From Ruegeria arenilitoris (GTDB lineage Bacteria > Pseudomonadota > Alphaproteobacteria > Rhodobacterales > Rhodobacteraceae): a stretch of 64,000 bases of DNA. Position numbers and translations under genes: made by a program. The DNA is taken from NCBI RefSeq assembly GCF_013030985.1, contig NZ_WPYP01000003.1, forward strand, positions 1-64,000, in the 5' to 3' direction. Shown here piece after piece: positions 7,127 through 16,011 of the stretch (the first letter of the stretch is position 1; every line of letters begins with the position of its first letter). The notes beneath the pieces were generated by a model. The model searched no databases, was not told the DNA's origin, and saw nothing but the letters and a program-made list of their open reading frames with translations.

Positions 7127-10100
7127 TCAGCAGCATCCGCACCCGGCGTGGTGATGATCATGATCGCAGGTCGGGGCAGGGGCATAGTCGCCGACTTCGG
7201 CCAACACATCTCGCAATGCCCAGAGGATCATGTCCACGTCCTCGGCCTCGATCGTCAGAGGTGGGCGGATTTTCAGGATGTTGTCCTTTGGCCCTTCGCT
7301 ACCGATCAGGATGCGGTGGTCCCGCATCCGGTTCTTGACGTGTTTGCAGATCTCGGTGCCCTCGGACCCGTCGGGGTTGATCAATTCAACACCCAGAAAC
7401 AGGCCCATGCCCCGCACGTCACCGACACAGCCGAAATCGGCCTCGATCTGGCGCAGGCCGTCCATCAGGCGCGCACCCATGTCGCGGGCGTTGTCCTGCA
7501 GGCCCTCGTCATCGACGATGTCCAACACCTCTTTCCCGATCCGGCAGGACAAGGTCGAGCCGCCAAAGGTCGAGAAGAACTCGATCCCGTTGTCAAAGCT
7601 GCGGGCGATTTCCTTGGTTGTCACCAGTACGCCCAGCGGGTGCCCGTTGCCGATGGGTTTGCCCAAGACCACGATATCCGGCAGCGCGCCCTGATGCTCA
7701 AAGCCGAAATAGTATTCACCCAGACGTCCCAGCCCGGTCTGCACTTCGTCGGCGATGCAAACCCCGCCCGCGGCCCGGATTTTCTCATAAACCGCAGGCA
7801 GATAGCCCTTGGGTGGGATGATCTGACCACCGACCGAGGGGAAGGTCTCGGCGATAAATCCGGCCACGCCCTGTTCCTTGTCCTGCAAGGCGGCAATCGC
7901 CGGGTCTACGAGGTCAGCGTATTTCTGGGCGCGGTTGGGATCGTCGCGTTTGAACGACCCGCGATAGTCGTCCGCTACTTCGACCAGTTCGACCCAATCG
8001 GCCTGACCGATCCCGCCCGGCTTGTTGAACTTGTAGGCCGAGATCGCAATGGCCGCGTTGGTGTTGCCGTGATAGCCATGGTCCGGCGTTACGATCCCCT
8101 TGGCCCCGGTATGGGCGCGGGCCAGCCGCAGGGCCAGTTCATTGGCCTCGGTGCCCGAGTTCACGAAGAAGCAGACCTCGAAATGATCCGGCAGCTTGGA
8201 CAGCACCTTGTCGGCAAACGCGGTCTGCGCGGGATGCAGATAGCGGGTGTTCGAGTTCATCCGCTTCAACTGATCCGCCGCGACCGCCTGAATACGCGGA
8301 TGTGCGTGGCCCACATGGGGGACGTTGTTATAGGCGTCCAGATAGGGGCGGCCCCATTCGTCGAACAGGTGGTGCTTCCATCCGCGCACCAGCATCACCG
8401 GATCGTCGTAGGTCAGGCTGAGATTGCCGCCGAAATGATCGTGCCGCCCCCGCAGGATCGCCTGCTTGTCGGTGGGGCGGTAGAACACCTTGTCGTCGGG
8501 CAGGTTCAGCAACGCTGCCGGGTTGGGACAGATGGCGTGCCACAGCTCCATCTCGTCCGGGTCACCGACACCGGGCCAGTCGTTTTGCATCCCGTCCGTG
8601 GTCAGGGCCAGCTGGAAATGCACATGCGGCGCCCAGCCGCCGTTCTGGCTGGCATCCCCCAGCCGGGCAAAAGCTGCACCCTGCGCCACCGGATCTCCCG
8701 GTTTCAACCGGTCACAGACCTCGGGGTCCAGATGGCCGTAGAGCGTATAGAACGGATCACCCTCGGGCGTTTCGTGGTGCAGGATCACCACGCCGCCATA
8801 ATCCAGATGCGCGTTTCGGTTCTCGACCGCCTCAACCCGGCCGCTCATCGGCGCATGCAGCACGGTGCCCGCGGGGGCAAACACGTCCACCGCCAGATGC
8901 ACGGTCCGACGGTCCGAGGCCTTCCACGGCCCCTTGCGGAACCCGGATTCCGCATAGATCAGGCGGGGTTCGTTATAGTAGCCCAGCCACAGGCCCTCAC
9001 CGAATTCCTCACCCACGCGCGCGGCTTCCTCCAGCGGCATGTGAAACGGGTTCTGTGGCCAGGTCGAATTCTCGACGGACAGCGAGCCCATCGGCACATC
9101 GCGCAAGTCCTGCTCGAGCATCTGGGCGAACTGGCCGCGATGTTCGGAGAGGTAGGCGTGAATACGCTCGGCCCCGTCGGTGACAGGCAGGCCGCAAGCG
9201 GCGCGCAGCCGCGTCGACATCAGGTCGCCATTCACGCCCGAATTCTCAAGGAACCGCCAGGCCGGGGCCTGACTGATGGTCACGTAGGGATCATCCGGAT
9301 TTTCAGCCGCCATCAGGGTCGAGTTCACGACGGACACCGCCAGCCGCATCCGCAGCAGCGGCCAGATCAGATCGACCTCATCCGCGCGCAGCCGGTTGGC
9401 CGCGTGGTATCCGCGTACCAGCGCCGCCAATGCGCGCTCGGGTTTGGGGTGATCCAGAACGATGTACGCCCCCGCAATCGCCAGATCGCAAATACGCGGC
9501 GCCGCGCACATGTCGCCCAGATCGATCAAGCCCGAAACGCTCTGGCGTTGCCCCAACTCACCTTCGACCAGAATGTTATAGTCGTTGGCATCGTTATGAA
9601 TGGCCTGCTTGTTCAGACCGGACAATTGCCCGGAAATCGCGACGAATTCCTCGCTAATTCCGGTCAACAACGCGCGGCGCGTGGGATCGGCAATCACATC
9701 CAACTGATCGGCGATCCAATCCGCCTGCGTCAGGTCCCATTTGAAATCCGTCCGGTGCAACCCGCCATGCGAAAACCGCTCCAACGCCTTGTCCGTCGCC
9801 CCCAAAACGCGACCCAGCTTCAGGATCAGTTCTACGGACTTGGGCGCTGTTTTGGCATAACACTGCCCCGGCAGGCATTCGAGCAACCAGACCAGCCGCG
9901 TCTCTCCCTGCTGATCGGAGATCTCGGGCAGCAGGGTCCCGTTCAGGTCCGCGAACACCTGTGGGAACGGCAGCCCCGGTGCCTCGCTTGTGATATGGGC
10001 CAGCGCCTTGACTTGCAGGTCCACGAATTCGGCCTCGCAGCCCGCGCGCATGACCTTGAGCACGTAATCCTGACCGTTGGTGGCCCGGACCATAAAGTTC

Positions 10101-10192
10101 AGGTCATATTCGCCGTCCAAACGCTCCAACTTGGCGTCCAGCCCCCAATGCGTGCGCAGGGCGTCCGCCCAGAATTCAGTCATGTCGCTCAT
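7127..10192 (-). CDS. Three-domain protein: APH-type kinase, M23 peptidase-like, class III aminotransferase
   Basis: It is 1021 residues from the ATG at 10192. Residues 1-340 are an aminoglycoside/choline kinase fold with HNDANDYN (199-206) and metal site DLGD (224-227). Residues 400-560 are M23-like with HLAVD (432-436) and HVHF (523-526). Residues 570-1005 are a class III PLP aminotransferase with SGTEAN (679-684), DEVQTG (815-820) and the PLP lysine K845 in GKPIGNG. The protein ends in an odd tail, CDHDHHHAGCGCC, that could bind metal. Similar fusions exist in Rhodobacterales, and the aminotransferase part resembles ethanolamine-phosphate phospho-lyase and related enzymes. The true substrate is unknown. 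Confidence 0.85.
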   Translation of the reverse strand: MSDMTEFWADALRTHWGLDAKLERLDGEYDLNFMVRATNGQDYVLKVMRAGCEAEFVDLQVKALAHITSEAPGLPFPQVFADLNGTLLPEISDQQGETRLVWLLECLPGQCYAKTAPKSVELILKLGRVLGATDKALERFSHGGLHRTDFKWDLTQADWIADQLDVIADPTRRALLTGISEEFVAISGQLSGLNKQAIHNDANDYNILVEGELGQRQSVSGLIDLGDMCAAPRICDLAIAGAYIVLDHPKPERALAALVRGYHAANRLRADEVDLIWPLLRMRLAVSVVNSTLMAAENPDDPYVTISQAPAWRFLENSGVNGDLMSTRLRAACGLPVTDGAERIHAYLSEHRGQFAQMLEQDLRDVPMGSLSVENSTWPQNPFHMPLEEAARVGEEFGEGLWLGYYNEPRLIYAESGFRKGPWKASDRRTVHLAVDVFAPAGTVLHAPMSGRVEAVENRNAHLDYGGVVILHHETPEGDPFYTLYGHLDPEVCDRLKPGDPVAQGAAFARLGDASQNGGWAPHVHFQLALTTDGMQNDWPGVGDPDEMELWHAICPNPAALLNLPDDKVFYRPTDKQAILRGRHDHFGGNLSLTYDDPVMLVRGWKHHLFDEWGRPYLDAYNNVPHVGHAHPRIQAVAADQLKRMNSNTRYLHPAQTAFADKVLSKLPDHFEVCFFVNSGTEANELALRLARAHTGAKGIVTPDHGYHGNTNAAIAISAYKFNKPGGIGQADWVELVEVADDYRGSFKRDDPNRAQKYADLVDPAIAALQDKEQGVAGFIAETFPSVGGQIIPPKGYLPAVYEKIRAAGGVCIADEVQTGLGRLGEYYFGFEHQGALPDIVVLGKPIGNGHPLGVLVTTKEIARSFDNGIEFFSTFGGSTLSCRIGKEVLDIVDDEGLQDNARDMGARLMDGLRQIEADFGCVGDVRGMGLFLGVELINPDGSEGTEICKHVKNRMRDHRILIGSEGPKDNILKIRPPLTIEAEDVDMILWALRDVLAEVGDYAPAPTCDHDHHHAGCGCC

Positions 10193-10224
10193 CCGATTCC
10201 CTGTCCTTCGATCACCGGGGTCCC

Positions 10225-10296
10225 CTTCATCTGGCTGAAAATACCTTCGGGGGGTGAATTGGCCCAACGGACCAAGAGGGGCAGACAGCCCCCCTG
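10225..10296 (-). repeat. REP-like intergenic repeat, copy 1
   Basis: On the minus strand it reads GGGGGGCTGTCTGCCCC, a spacer, then CCCCCCGAAGGTATTTTCAG and CCAGATGAAG. The copy at 37964-38012 shows the same order: GGGGGCTCTGCCCCC, CCCCCGAGGTATTTGGGG, CCAGATGAAG. It contains a hairpin, lies between two same-strand genes and has no coding potential. Elements of this look recur between genes in Roseobacter-group genomes, from memory. Confidence 0.6.
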
Positions 10297-10299
10297 CCT

Positions 10300-11172
10300 T
10301 CAGTCCAAAGCACGCAACCGTTTGATCAACGAGGACGTATCCCACCGCCCACCGCCCAGTTTCTGGACATCCTTGTAAAACTGATCGACCAAAGCCGTCA
10401 CCGGCAGTGATGCCCCGGTCTCGTTGGCTGTCTCAAGGCAGATGCCCAGGTCCTTGCGCATCCAGTCCACCGCAAATCCGTGATCGAAGTGGTCGTCCAG
10501 CATGGTCTCGTAGCGGTTTGCCATCTGCCAGCTGCCAGCCGCACCCTGACTTATCACCTCAACGACCGAGCGCCCGTCCAGACCGGCTTTCTCGGCAAAA
10601 TGCAGCGCTTCGCTGAGGCCCTGAACCAGGCCGGCAATTGCGATCTGGTTGCACATCTTGGTCATTTGACCAGCGCCGCTGTCGCCGATCCGGCGGCAGA
10701 TTTTGGAATAGACCTGCATGATCGGCTCGGCTGCATCATAGGCGGCCTGATCACCGCCACACATGATCGACAGAACGCCATTTTCGGCTCCCGCCTGACC
10801 GCCCGAAATCGGCGCGTCCACAAATGCAATGCCCTGAGCCTGCCCGGCTGCGTATAGTTCACGGGTCACCTTGGCAGAAACAGTGGTGTGATCGACGAAC
10901 GTGGTGCCCTCGGCCATTCCGTGGAACGCGCCGTCTTCTCCTGTACAAACCATCCGCAGGTCATCATCGTTGCCGACGCAGGCCATCACGAAATCCGCGC
11001 CCTGTGCGGCCTCATTCGGGGTGGGCGCCATGGCGCCGCCGTGTTGAGCAACCCAAGCTTCTGCCTTCGCCGCGGTGCGGTTGTAAACGGTCACCTCATG
11101 TCCCGCCGCCTGCAGATGGCCTGCCATTGGATAGCCCATGACGCCCAGGCCCAGAAACGCAATTTTTGCCAT
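10300..11172 (-). CDS. NAD(P)-dependent beta-hydroxyacid dehydrogenase (3-hydroxyisobutyrate dehydrogenase type)
   Basis: It is 290 residues from the ATG at 11172, which has AGAGAGGA ahead of it. The dinucleotide site GLGVMGYPMAGHL is at the N-terminus. The substrate loop is FVDAPISGGQAGAENG, and the catalytic lysine is in GAGQMTKMCNQ. The family oxidises 3-hydroxyisobutyrate or reduces tartronate semialdehyde in the cytoplasm; the sequence alone does not separate these. The nearest gene downstream is the kinase/aminotransferase protein, 107 bases away with a REP-like repeat between. Confidence 0.85.
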   Translation of the reverse strand: MAKIAFLGLGVMGYPMAGHLQAAGHEVTVYNRTAAKAEAWVAQHGGAMAPTPNEAAQGADFVMACVGNDDDLRMVCTGEDGAFHGMAEGTTFVDHTTVSAKVTRELYAAGQAQGIAFVDAPISGGQAGAENGVLSIMCGGDQAAYDAAEPIMQVYSKICRRIGDSGAGQMTKMCNQIAIAGLVQGLSEALHFAEKAGLDGRSVVEVISQGAAGSWQMANRYETMLDDHFDHGFAVDWMRKDLGICLETANETGASLPVTALVDQFYKDVQKLGGGRWDTSSLIKRLRALD

Positions 11173-11268
11173 TTGGTGATCCTCTCTGCTGTCCGGTCCC
11201 ATTTCTTTCAGTAGGCCGGAGTGTTGGGCAGAGACAAAGCAAAGCCGCGCGCAAAGAGCAACCCCGCG

Positions 11269-11658
11269 TCAGGACTTGCCGCCCAAATCCTGCAGGATCG
11301 GGCAATCGGGGCGGTCATCCCCGGCGCAGGCATCGATCAGATGGCCCAGCGTGTCGCGCATCGCGTTGAGATCTGCGATCTTGGCCTCGATCTGAGCCAG
11401 ATGCGCCCGCGCGACCTTTTTGACGTCGGCGCTTGCGCGGGTTTCATCCTCGTACAGAGCCATTAGCGTGCGGCAATCCTCGATCGTGAACCCCAAGGCG
11501 CGGGCACGGCCCAGAAAGTTCAGCTTGTGCACGTCCTGTTCCCGAAACCGGCGATAGCCGTTGTCGTCGCGCAGAGGTTTGATCAGGCCGATATCCTCAT
11601 AATATCGGATCGTCTTGGCGGGCAGGCCGGTCTGGGTTGCGACGTCTCCGATATTCAT
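11269..11658 (-). CDS. cueR: Copper-responsive MerR-family activator CueR
   Basis: It is 129 residues with the winged helix [26 protein letters not shown] at the start, a dimerisation coiled coil, and the Cu(I) loop CAGDDRPDC near the C-terminus, as in CueR-type sensors. The start overlaps the copA stop by ATGA (11655-11658), so copper pump and sensor are one transcript. It should act at the operator at 14171-14189. Confidence 0.93.
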   Translation of the reverse strand: MNIGDVATQTGLPAKTIRYYEDIGLIKPLRDDNGYRRFREQDVHKLNFLGRARALGFTIEDCRTLMALYEDETRASADVKKVARAHLAQIEAKIADLNAMRDTLGHLIDACAGDDRPDCPILQDLGGKS

Positions 11659-14132
11659 GGCGTCACCTCATGGGTTTCGTGGCCCTGCTGCACTTCAGGC
11701 AGGCTGGCGCGCACGCGACGCAGGCGCAGCGCGTTCGACACCACAAAGACGCTGGACAAGGCCATCGCCCCGGCGGCCAGGGCAGGGGACAGAAGATGCC
11801 CGCTGAACGGGTACAGAGCGCCCGCAGCCACCGGGATCAGCAGGATGTTATAGCCAAAGGCCCAGCCGAGGTTCTGGCGGATGTTGCGCATGGTGCGGCG
11901 GCTGATCTCAACCGCGTTGGCAACACCGCGCAAATCGCCGGACATCAGAACCACATCCGCAGTTTCAATGGCCACGTCGGTTCCTGTGCCAATGGCCACA
12001 CCGATATCGGCCGCCGCCAGAGCCGGTGCGTCGTTGATGCCATCCCCGACAAAGGCCAGCGTGCCGAACTTCTCGCGCAACGCGGTGATCGCGGCCAACT
12101 TGCCATCCGGCAGAACCTCGGCCGTGACATGGTCGATGCCCAGCCGGTCGGCCAGAGCCTGCGCGGTACGGGCGTTGTCGCCGGTCACCATCGCCAGCGT
12201 CAGGCCCATCGCGTGCAGCCGCTCCAACGCCTGCCTTGTGCCGGGTTTGATCGGGTCCGAGACCGCAAGCAGCGCCGCAGCTTGACCGTCAATGGCGACG
12301 AACAGCGGCGTGGCACCTTCGTTGGCGCGCTGGTCGGCCTCAGCGGTCAAGTCGGATAGGTCGATCCCGTGTTGCGCCATCAGGCGGGGCGAGCCGATCA
12401 GAATGTCGCGCCCTTCGACCGTTGCCTGAACGCCCAGCCCGGTCAGGGATTGGAATTCGGACGGCGATGGCAAATCCGGCGGTCCAGCCCGGGTGATCGC
12501 TGTGGCGATCGGGTGTTCGGATTGCGCCTCGACTGCTGCGGCCAGCCGCAGAACAGTGTCACGGTCAAAGCCGTTTGTGACGGTGATGCCTTCCAGTTCG
12601 GGCCGCCCCAATGTCAGCGTTCCGGTCTTGTCCAGCGCGATCACCTTGGCCTGTTGCAACTGCTGCAACGCGTCGCCCTTTCGGAACAAAACGCCCAGCT
12701 CAGCCGCGCGCCCGGTGCCCACCATGATCGAGGTTGGCGTTGCCAGACCCATGGCGCAAGGGCAGGCGATGATCAGGACGGAAACTCCGGTGACCAGAGC
12801 CATCGGCAGGGCGGGTGCAGGGCCAAAGATCAGCCAGACCGCGATGGTCAGCAGGGCCACGGCAATGACCAGGGGCACAAACCAGGCGGTGATCCGGTCG
12901 ACCAGCCCCTGAATCGGCAGCTTGGCCCCCTGCGCCTGTTCGACCATGTGGATGACCTGCGCCAGAACGGTGTCAGCCCCAACCCGCGTGGCGCGGATCC
13001 GCAGCGCACCGGTGCCGTTGACCGTACCACCCACGACCTGATCTGACGGCGCTTTGCCGACAGGTACGGGTTCGCCGGTGATCATGCTTTCATCGACGTA
13101 TGAGGTCCCCTCAAGCACGTCCCCATCCACCGGGACCCGCTCGCCGGGGCGGATTTGCAGGATATTTCCAACAGTGATGTCGGCAATCGGGCGGTCTATG
13201 TAGGTGCCGTCCATTTCGACCCGTGCGGTCTTGGGCTGCAGCCCCACCAACTTGCGGATCGCGGCGCCGGTGCGGCCCTTGGCGCGTGCCTCCATCACCC
13301 GCCCAAGCAGGATCAGGACTACGATGACCGAGGCGGCCTCGAAATACACATTGGCGCTGCCTTGCGGCAGAATCTGCGGTGCGAAGGTTGCGGTGACCGA
13401 GAACAAATAGGCCGCCCCCGTGCCCAAAGTCACAAGCGCGTTCATATCCGGTGATCCGCGCAGCAGAGAGGGGATGCCCTTGGCATAGAAAACCCGCCCC
13501 GGCCCCAGCAACAGAACAGTGGTCAGCGCGAATTGGATCAGGTGGCTGGTCTGCGTGCCGATGGTCGCCTGTACCCAGTGGTGAAAGGCCGGGACCATAT
13601 GGCCACCCATTTCGAGCACGAATACAGGCAAAGCCAGCACAGCGGCAAAAACTGTGGCTTTGGTCAGCGCGTGGGTTTCTTCGGTTTTAGCCTGGTTGGT
13701 CGGTGTGTCGGAGCTATCGGCCACACGCGCCGGGTATCCGGCATCCTCGGACCGTTTCGCCAGCGTCTGCGGGTCGGTGGCACCGTCAATATAGGTGACC
13801 GTGGCGCTTTCCGTGGCCAGATTGACCTGCGCCTCGACAACGGCGGGATCGGCGGTCAGGGCGCGTTCAATCCGGGACACGCAGGAGGCACAGTTCATGC
13901 CGCCGATCTTCAGCGTCGTTTCCCGTGTCGCTGCCGGGTAACCGGCGTGGCTCAGCGCTTCGGTCAGCGCCCCGATCTGGCCGTCATAGGTAACCTGCGC
14001 GGTTTCGGTTGCGAAATTGACCGAGGCCTCCGACACCCCCGGCACGTCGCGCAGTGCGGTTTCCACCCGCCCCACGCAAGACGCGCATCCCATGCCCGAG
14101 ATTTTCAGCTGAATTGTCTGCGACGTAGTCAT
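11655..14132 (-). CDS. copA: Copper-exporting P1B-type ATPase CopA
   Basis: It is 825 residues. There are two N-terminal heavy metal domains (GMGCASC near residue 14, GMNCASC near residue 80), eight membrane segments, the Cu(I) site CPC in [13 protein letters not shown], phosphorylation site DKTGTLT, HP in SEHPIA and GDGINDAPA. It pumps Cu(I) out of the cytoplasm. The ATG at 14132 has AGGA eight bases upstream. An ATG nine bases earlier touches that signal and is less likely. Confidence 0.95.
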   Translation of the reverse strand: MTTSQTIQLKISGMGCASCVGRVETALRDVPGVSEASVNFATETAQVTYDGQIGALTEALSHAGYPAATRETTLKIGGMNCASCVSRIERALTADPAVVEAQVNLATESATVTYIDGATDPQTLAKRSEDAGYPARVADSSDTPTNQAKTEETHALTKATVFAAVLALPVFVLEMGGHMVPAFHHWVQATIGTQTSHLIQFALTTVLLLGPGRVFYAKGIPSLLRGSPDMNALVTLGTGAAYLFSVTATFAPQILPQGSANVYFEAASVIVVLILLGRVMEARAKGRTGAAIRKLVGLQPKTARVEMDGTYIDRPIADITVGNILQIRPGERVPVDGDVLEGTSYVDESMITGEPVPVGKAPSDQVVGGTVNGTGALRIRATRVGADTVLAQVIHMVEQAQGAKLPIQGLVDRITAWFVPLVIAVALLTIAVWLIFGPAPALPMALVTGVSVLIIACPCAMGLATPTSIMVGTGRAAELGVLFRKGDALQQLQQAKVIALDKTGTLTLGRPELEGITVTNGFDRDTVLRLAAAVEAQSEHPIATAITRAGPPDLPSPSEFQSLTGLGVQATVEGRDILIGSPRLMAQHGIDLSDLTAEADQRANEGATPLFVAIDGQAAALLAVSDPIKPGTRQALERLHAMGLTLAMVTGDNARTAQALADRLGIDHVTAEVLPDGKLAAITALREKFGTLAFVGDGINDAPALAAADIGVAIGTGTDVAIETADVVLMSGDLRGVANAVEISRRTMRNIRQNLGWAFGYNILLIPVAAGALYPFSGHLLSPALAAGAMALSSVFVVSNALRLRRVRASLPEVQQGHETHEVTP

Positions 14133-14170
14133 CCGACTCATCCTGTAGAGAACTTCTCCCTCCAGATGGG

Positions 14171-14193
14171 GGTTCCAGTCACGGGAAGGTCAA
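14171..14193 (-). promoter_or_regulatory. CueR operator and copA promoter
   Basis: On the minus strand, -35 TTGACC (14193-14188) overlaps the dyad CCTTCC-N7-GGAACC (14189-14171). This is nearly the known CueR/CopY-type box CCTTCC-N7-GGAAGG and sits in the long spacer expected for MerR activators. copA starts 39 bases downstream. Confidence 0.8.
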
Positions 14194-14234
14194 GGGGTCA
14201 CGACAGGTTTCTGCGCAATTTCTCTGTGCTTAAG

Positions 14235-14396
14235 TCAGCGATCCAATAGCTGATCCAACAACAGGGAATCGTACATCACGGGCGGAGAGCTGCGGACAGA
14301 TTGCGGCGAGGCAAAAAAGGCCAGTGTCAAACCCGTCACCAACAGCAAGGCGCCAATCACGCAAAGGCTGGCAATGTTCAGCGCTGATCGCAGCAT
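14235..14396 (-). CDS. Small single-span membrane protein upstream of copA
   Basis: It is 53 residues, with AAGGAG seven bases before the ATG at 14396. The sequence MLRSALNIASLCVIGALLL continues into a hydrophobic segment ending at LAFFAS, then a polar tail with acidic and leucine residues (SLLLDQLLDR). It is read in the same direction as copA, with the CueR promoter between them. I do not recognise the family. The strong ribosome site and the membrane pattern favour a real gene. Confidence 0.7.
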   Translation of the reverse strand: MLRSALNIASLCVIGALLLVTGLTLAFFASPQSVRSSPPVMYDSLLLDQLLDR

Positions 14397-14438
14397 GGGG
14401 GGCTCCTTGTATCTGTTGTGACCTGTCTGGTCAGGGGG

Positions 14439-15059
14439 TCAGGGCCGTTGGGCCAGTTGCTGTTTCAGTTTTTCGTTCTCGGCCTGAAGCTGGGCCAATT
14501 GCTGCCCGAGCGCGTTCAGATGCGGGCGCAGTTCGGCCTCGGTAAAACGTGGAGTGATGTGGCGCGGGCAGTTCCAGTCCAGCGCCTCGACCCGGATAAT
14601 GACAGCGCGTTCGGCGGGGGCTTCGGCGCCCTCTGGGTACAGGCTGGCCGCTGCGGCCTCGCCTTCTGTGAAATCCACCCGGCCAAGTACCTTGAGGCGC
14701 CGCTGGTTGGCATAATCCATCAGGATCAGTGCGATGCGGTCATTCCCGTCCAGATTCCCGCGCGAGATATACTGTTTGTTACCGGAAAAATCGGCGTATC
14801 CGATGGTCTGTGGTCCCAATACCTTCAGGAACCCGACCGGCCCACCGCGGTACTGGACGTAAGGCCATCCAGTCTCGGACACGGTGGATTGGTAAAACCC
14901 GTCGCGCGCCTGGATGAACGCCTTTTCGGCCGGTCCGATCTGGTGTCCCTGCTGCGGACCGCCTTCGATGAACCTGGCGTAAGTCCTGGCCGAGCCCATT
15001 CTTTCCTGATGAGCCCGAACTGCGGGGGTAAAGGTCAGTTCGGAAAAGGCGCGTGGCAT
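14439..15059 (-). CDS. Pyridoxamine 5'-phosphate oxidase-type flavoprotein with C-terminal coiled coil
   Basis: It is 206 residues. The split-barrel core holds the family segments GWPYVQYRGGPVGFLKVLGPQTIGYADFSGNKQYIS (in pieces YVQYRGGPVGFLKV, IGYADFSGNKQYIS) and the arginine-rich RRLKVLGRVDF. The last 35 residues (LRPHLNALGQQLAQLQAENEKLKQQLAQ) form a short leucine/glutamine coiled coil. Such proteins bind FMN or F420-like cofactors and reduce small molecules. It is divergent from the tetR gene, across three operator copies, and should be repressed by it. Confidence 0.85.
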   Translation of the reverse strand: MPRAFSELTFTPAVRAHQERMGSARTYARFIEGGPQQGHQIGPAEKAFIQARDGFYQSTVSETGWPYVQYRGGPVGFLKVLGPQTIGYADFSGNKQYISRGNLDGNDRIALILMDYANQRRLKVLGRVDFTEGEAAAASLYPEGAEAPAERAVIIRVEALDWNCPRHITPRFTEAELRPHLNALGQQLAQLQAENEKLKQQLAQRP

Positions 15060-15092
15060 GACTTGTCCTTTCTCGGCCCGTGAGCTGGTCTT

Positions 15093-15176
15093 TCACGTCA
15101 ATGCGGCGGCTATCAGCGCGAGGGTCAAAAGAACGGGGACGTACTGAGGGGAGAAAAGGCTGGCATGGCGTCTCAT
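15093..15176 (-). CDS. Possible 27-residue membrane peptide
   Basis: The frame MRRHASLFSPQYVPVLLTLA, ending LIAAALT, has a positively charged start and one hydrophobic helix. A weak ribosome site, GGAGCG, precedes it. It lies between the TetR operators and the flavoprotein gene on the same strand, so it would be the first cistron of the regulated unit. It could also be untranslated leader. Confidence 0.4.
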   Translation of the reverse strand: MRRHASLFSPQYVPVLLTLALIAAALT

Positions 15177-15190
15177 CTGATCGCTCCAAG

Positions 15191-15325
15191 GTTTACAGAT
15201 CGGTACATCTTGTGAGTAATGTGTACTGATCGGTAAACTTTTGCAAGTCTTATTTTGAAATCTCTAGCGGGCTCTCTCGGATGTTGAGGTTTCGGCAATC
15301 TGCCATTATGTACTGATCTGTACAC
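15191..15325. promoter_or_regulatory. Three copies of a TetR operator
   Basis: The sites are GTTTACAGATCGGTACAT (15191-15208), GTGTACTGATCGGTAAAC (15221-15238, inverted relative to the first) and ATGTACTGATCTGTACAC (15308-15325). All fit the imperfect palindrome GTnTAC-nGATCn-GTAnAC. Two cover the flavoprotein promoter and the third lies 15 bases before the tetR start, as expected for control of both genes by one repressor. Confidence 0.8.
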
Positions 15326-15339
15326 TCAGGAGCCCGTGA

Positions 15340-15903
15340 ATGCGCCCGAACAAACGTGACGAACTGGTCCGCAAAGCCCTGCAGGTCTTTTACCGCGATG
15401 GCTTTCACGCCACCGGTATGGACAAGCTGGTGGTTGAAACAGGTGTCTCCAAAACCTCGATGTACAAGCATTTCCGCACCAAAGAGGACCTGATCCTGGC
15501 CGCGCTGCAGCTGCGGGATGAGAGTTTTCGCAAGGATTTTCTGCACCGTATCAGCGAGCTGTCGGATACTCCGGCGGGGCAGTTGATTGCCAGTTTCGAC
15601 GCGCTGGGCGAGTGGTTCAGTGAAGAAGACTATCGCGGCTGCATGTTCATCAAGGCCGGGGCGGAATATCAGGAAGAGGATCACCCGATCCATAAACAGT
15701 CGGCGGAACACAAACAGATCATGATGGATCATTTTACGGACCTGGCCCGTCAGGCCGGTGCGCGTGATCCGGAGCATCTGGCCTGCCAGATCGTGCTGTT
15801 GCAGGAAGGCGCGATTGTCGCGGCGGTGTTTCTGAAATCCTGTGACCCGGCACATAATGCCAAGTCGGCCGCGCAGGTTCTTCTGGACAACGCGCTGGTC
15901 TGA
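15340..15903 (+). CDS. TetR-family transcriptional repressor
   Basis: It is 187 residues. The N-terminal helix-turn-helix is FHATGMDKLVVETGVSKTSMYKHFRTKEDLI, a very typical TetR pattern; the C-terminal helical domain contains CMFIKAGAEYQEEDHPI and is of the C-terminal type seen in AcrR/YxaF-like repressors. It probably binds the three operators at 15191-15325 and controls itself and the divergent flavoprotein. The ligand is unknown. Confidence 0.9.
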   Translation: MRPNKRDELVRKALQVFYRDGFHATGMDKLVVETGVSKTSMYKHFRTKEDLILAALQLRDESFRKDFLHRISELSDTPAGQLIASFDALGEWFSEEDYRGCMFIKAGAEYQEEDHPIHKQSAEHKQIMMDHFTDLARQAGARDPEHLACQIVLLQEGAIVAAVFLKSCDPAHNAKSAAQVLLDNALV

Positions 15904-16011
15904 AAGGCGCCTGATCGCAAAACGACGTTGCGTTGCGATGCCCTTCGGCGGATTGGAAAGCGAAACCTCCAAAGCTAGGCTGTTGAGGCAAAGGCGAGGG
16001 GAGGATGTCGT

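Noticed and set aside
7148-10378. 1076-codon open frame on the plus strand
   Set aside because: It mirrors the real 1021-residue gene on the other strand; the product is Gln/His/Arg-rich with no family motif. High GC in third positions keeps the antisense frame open.
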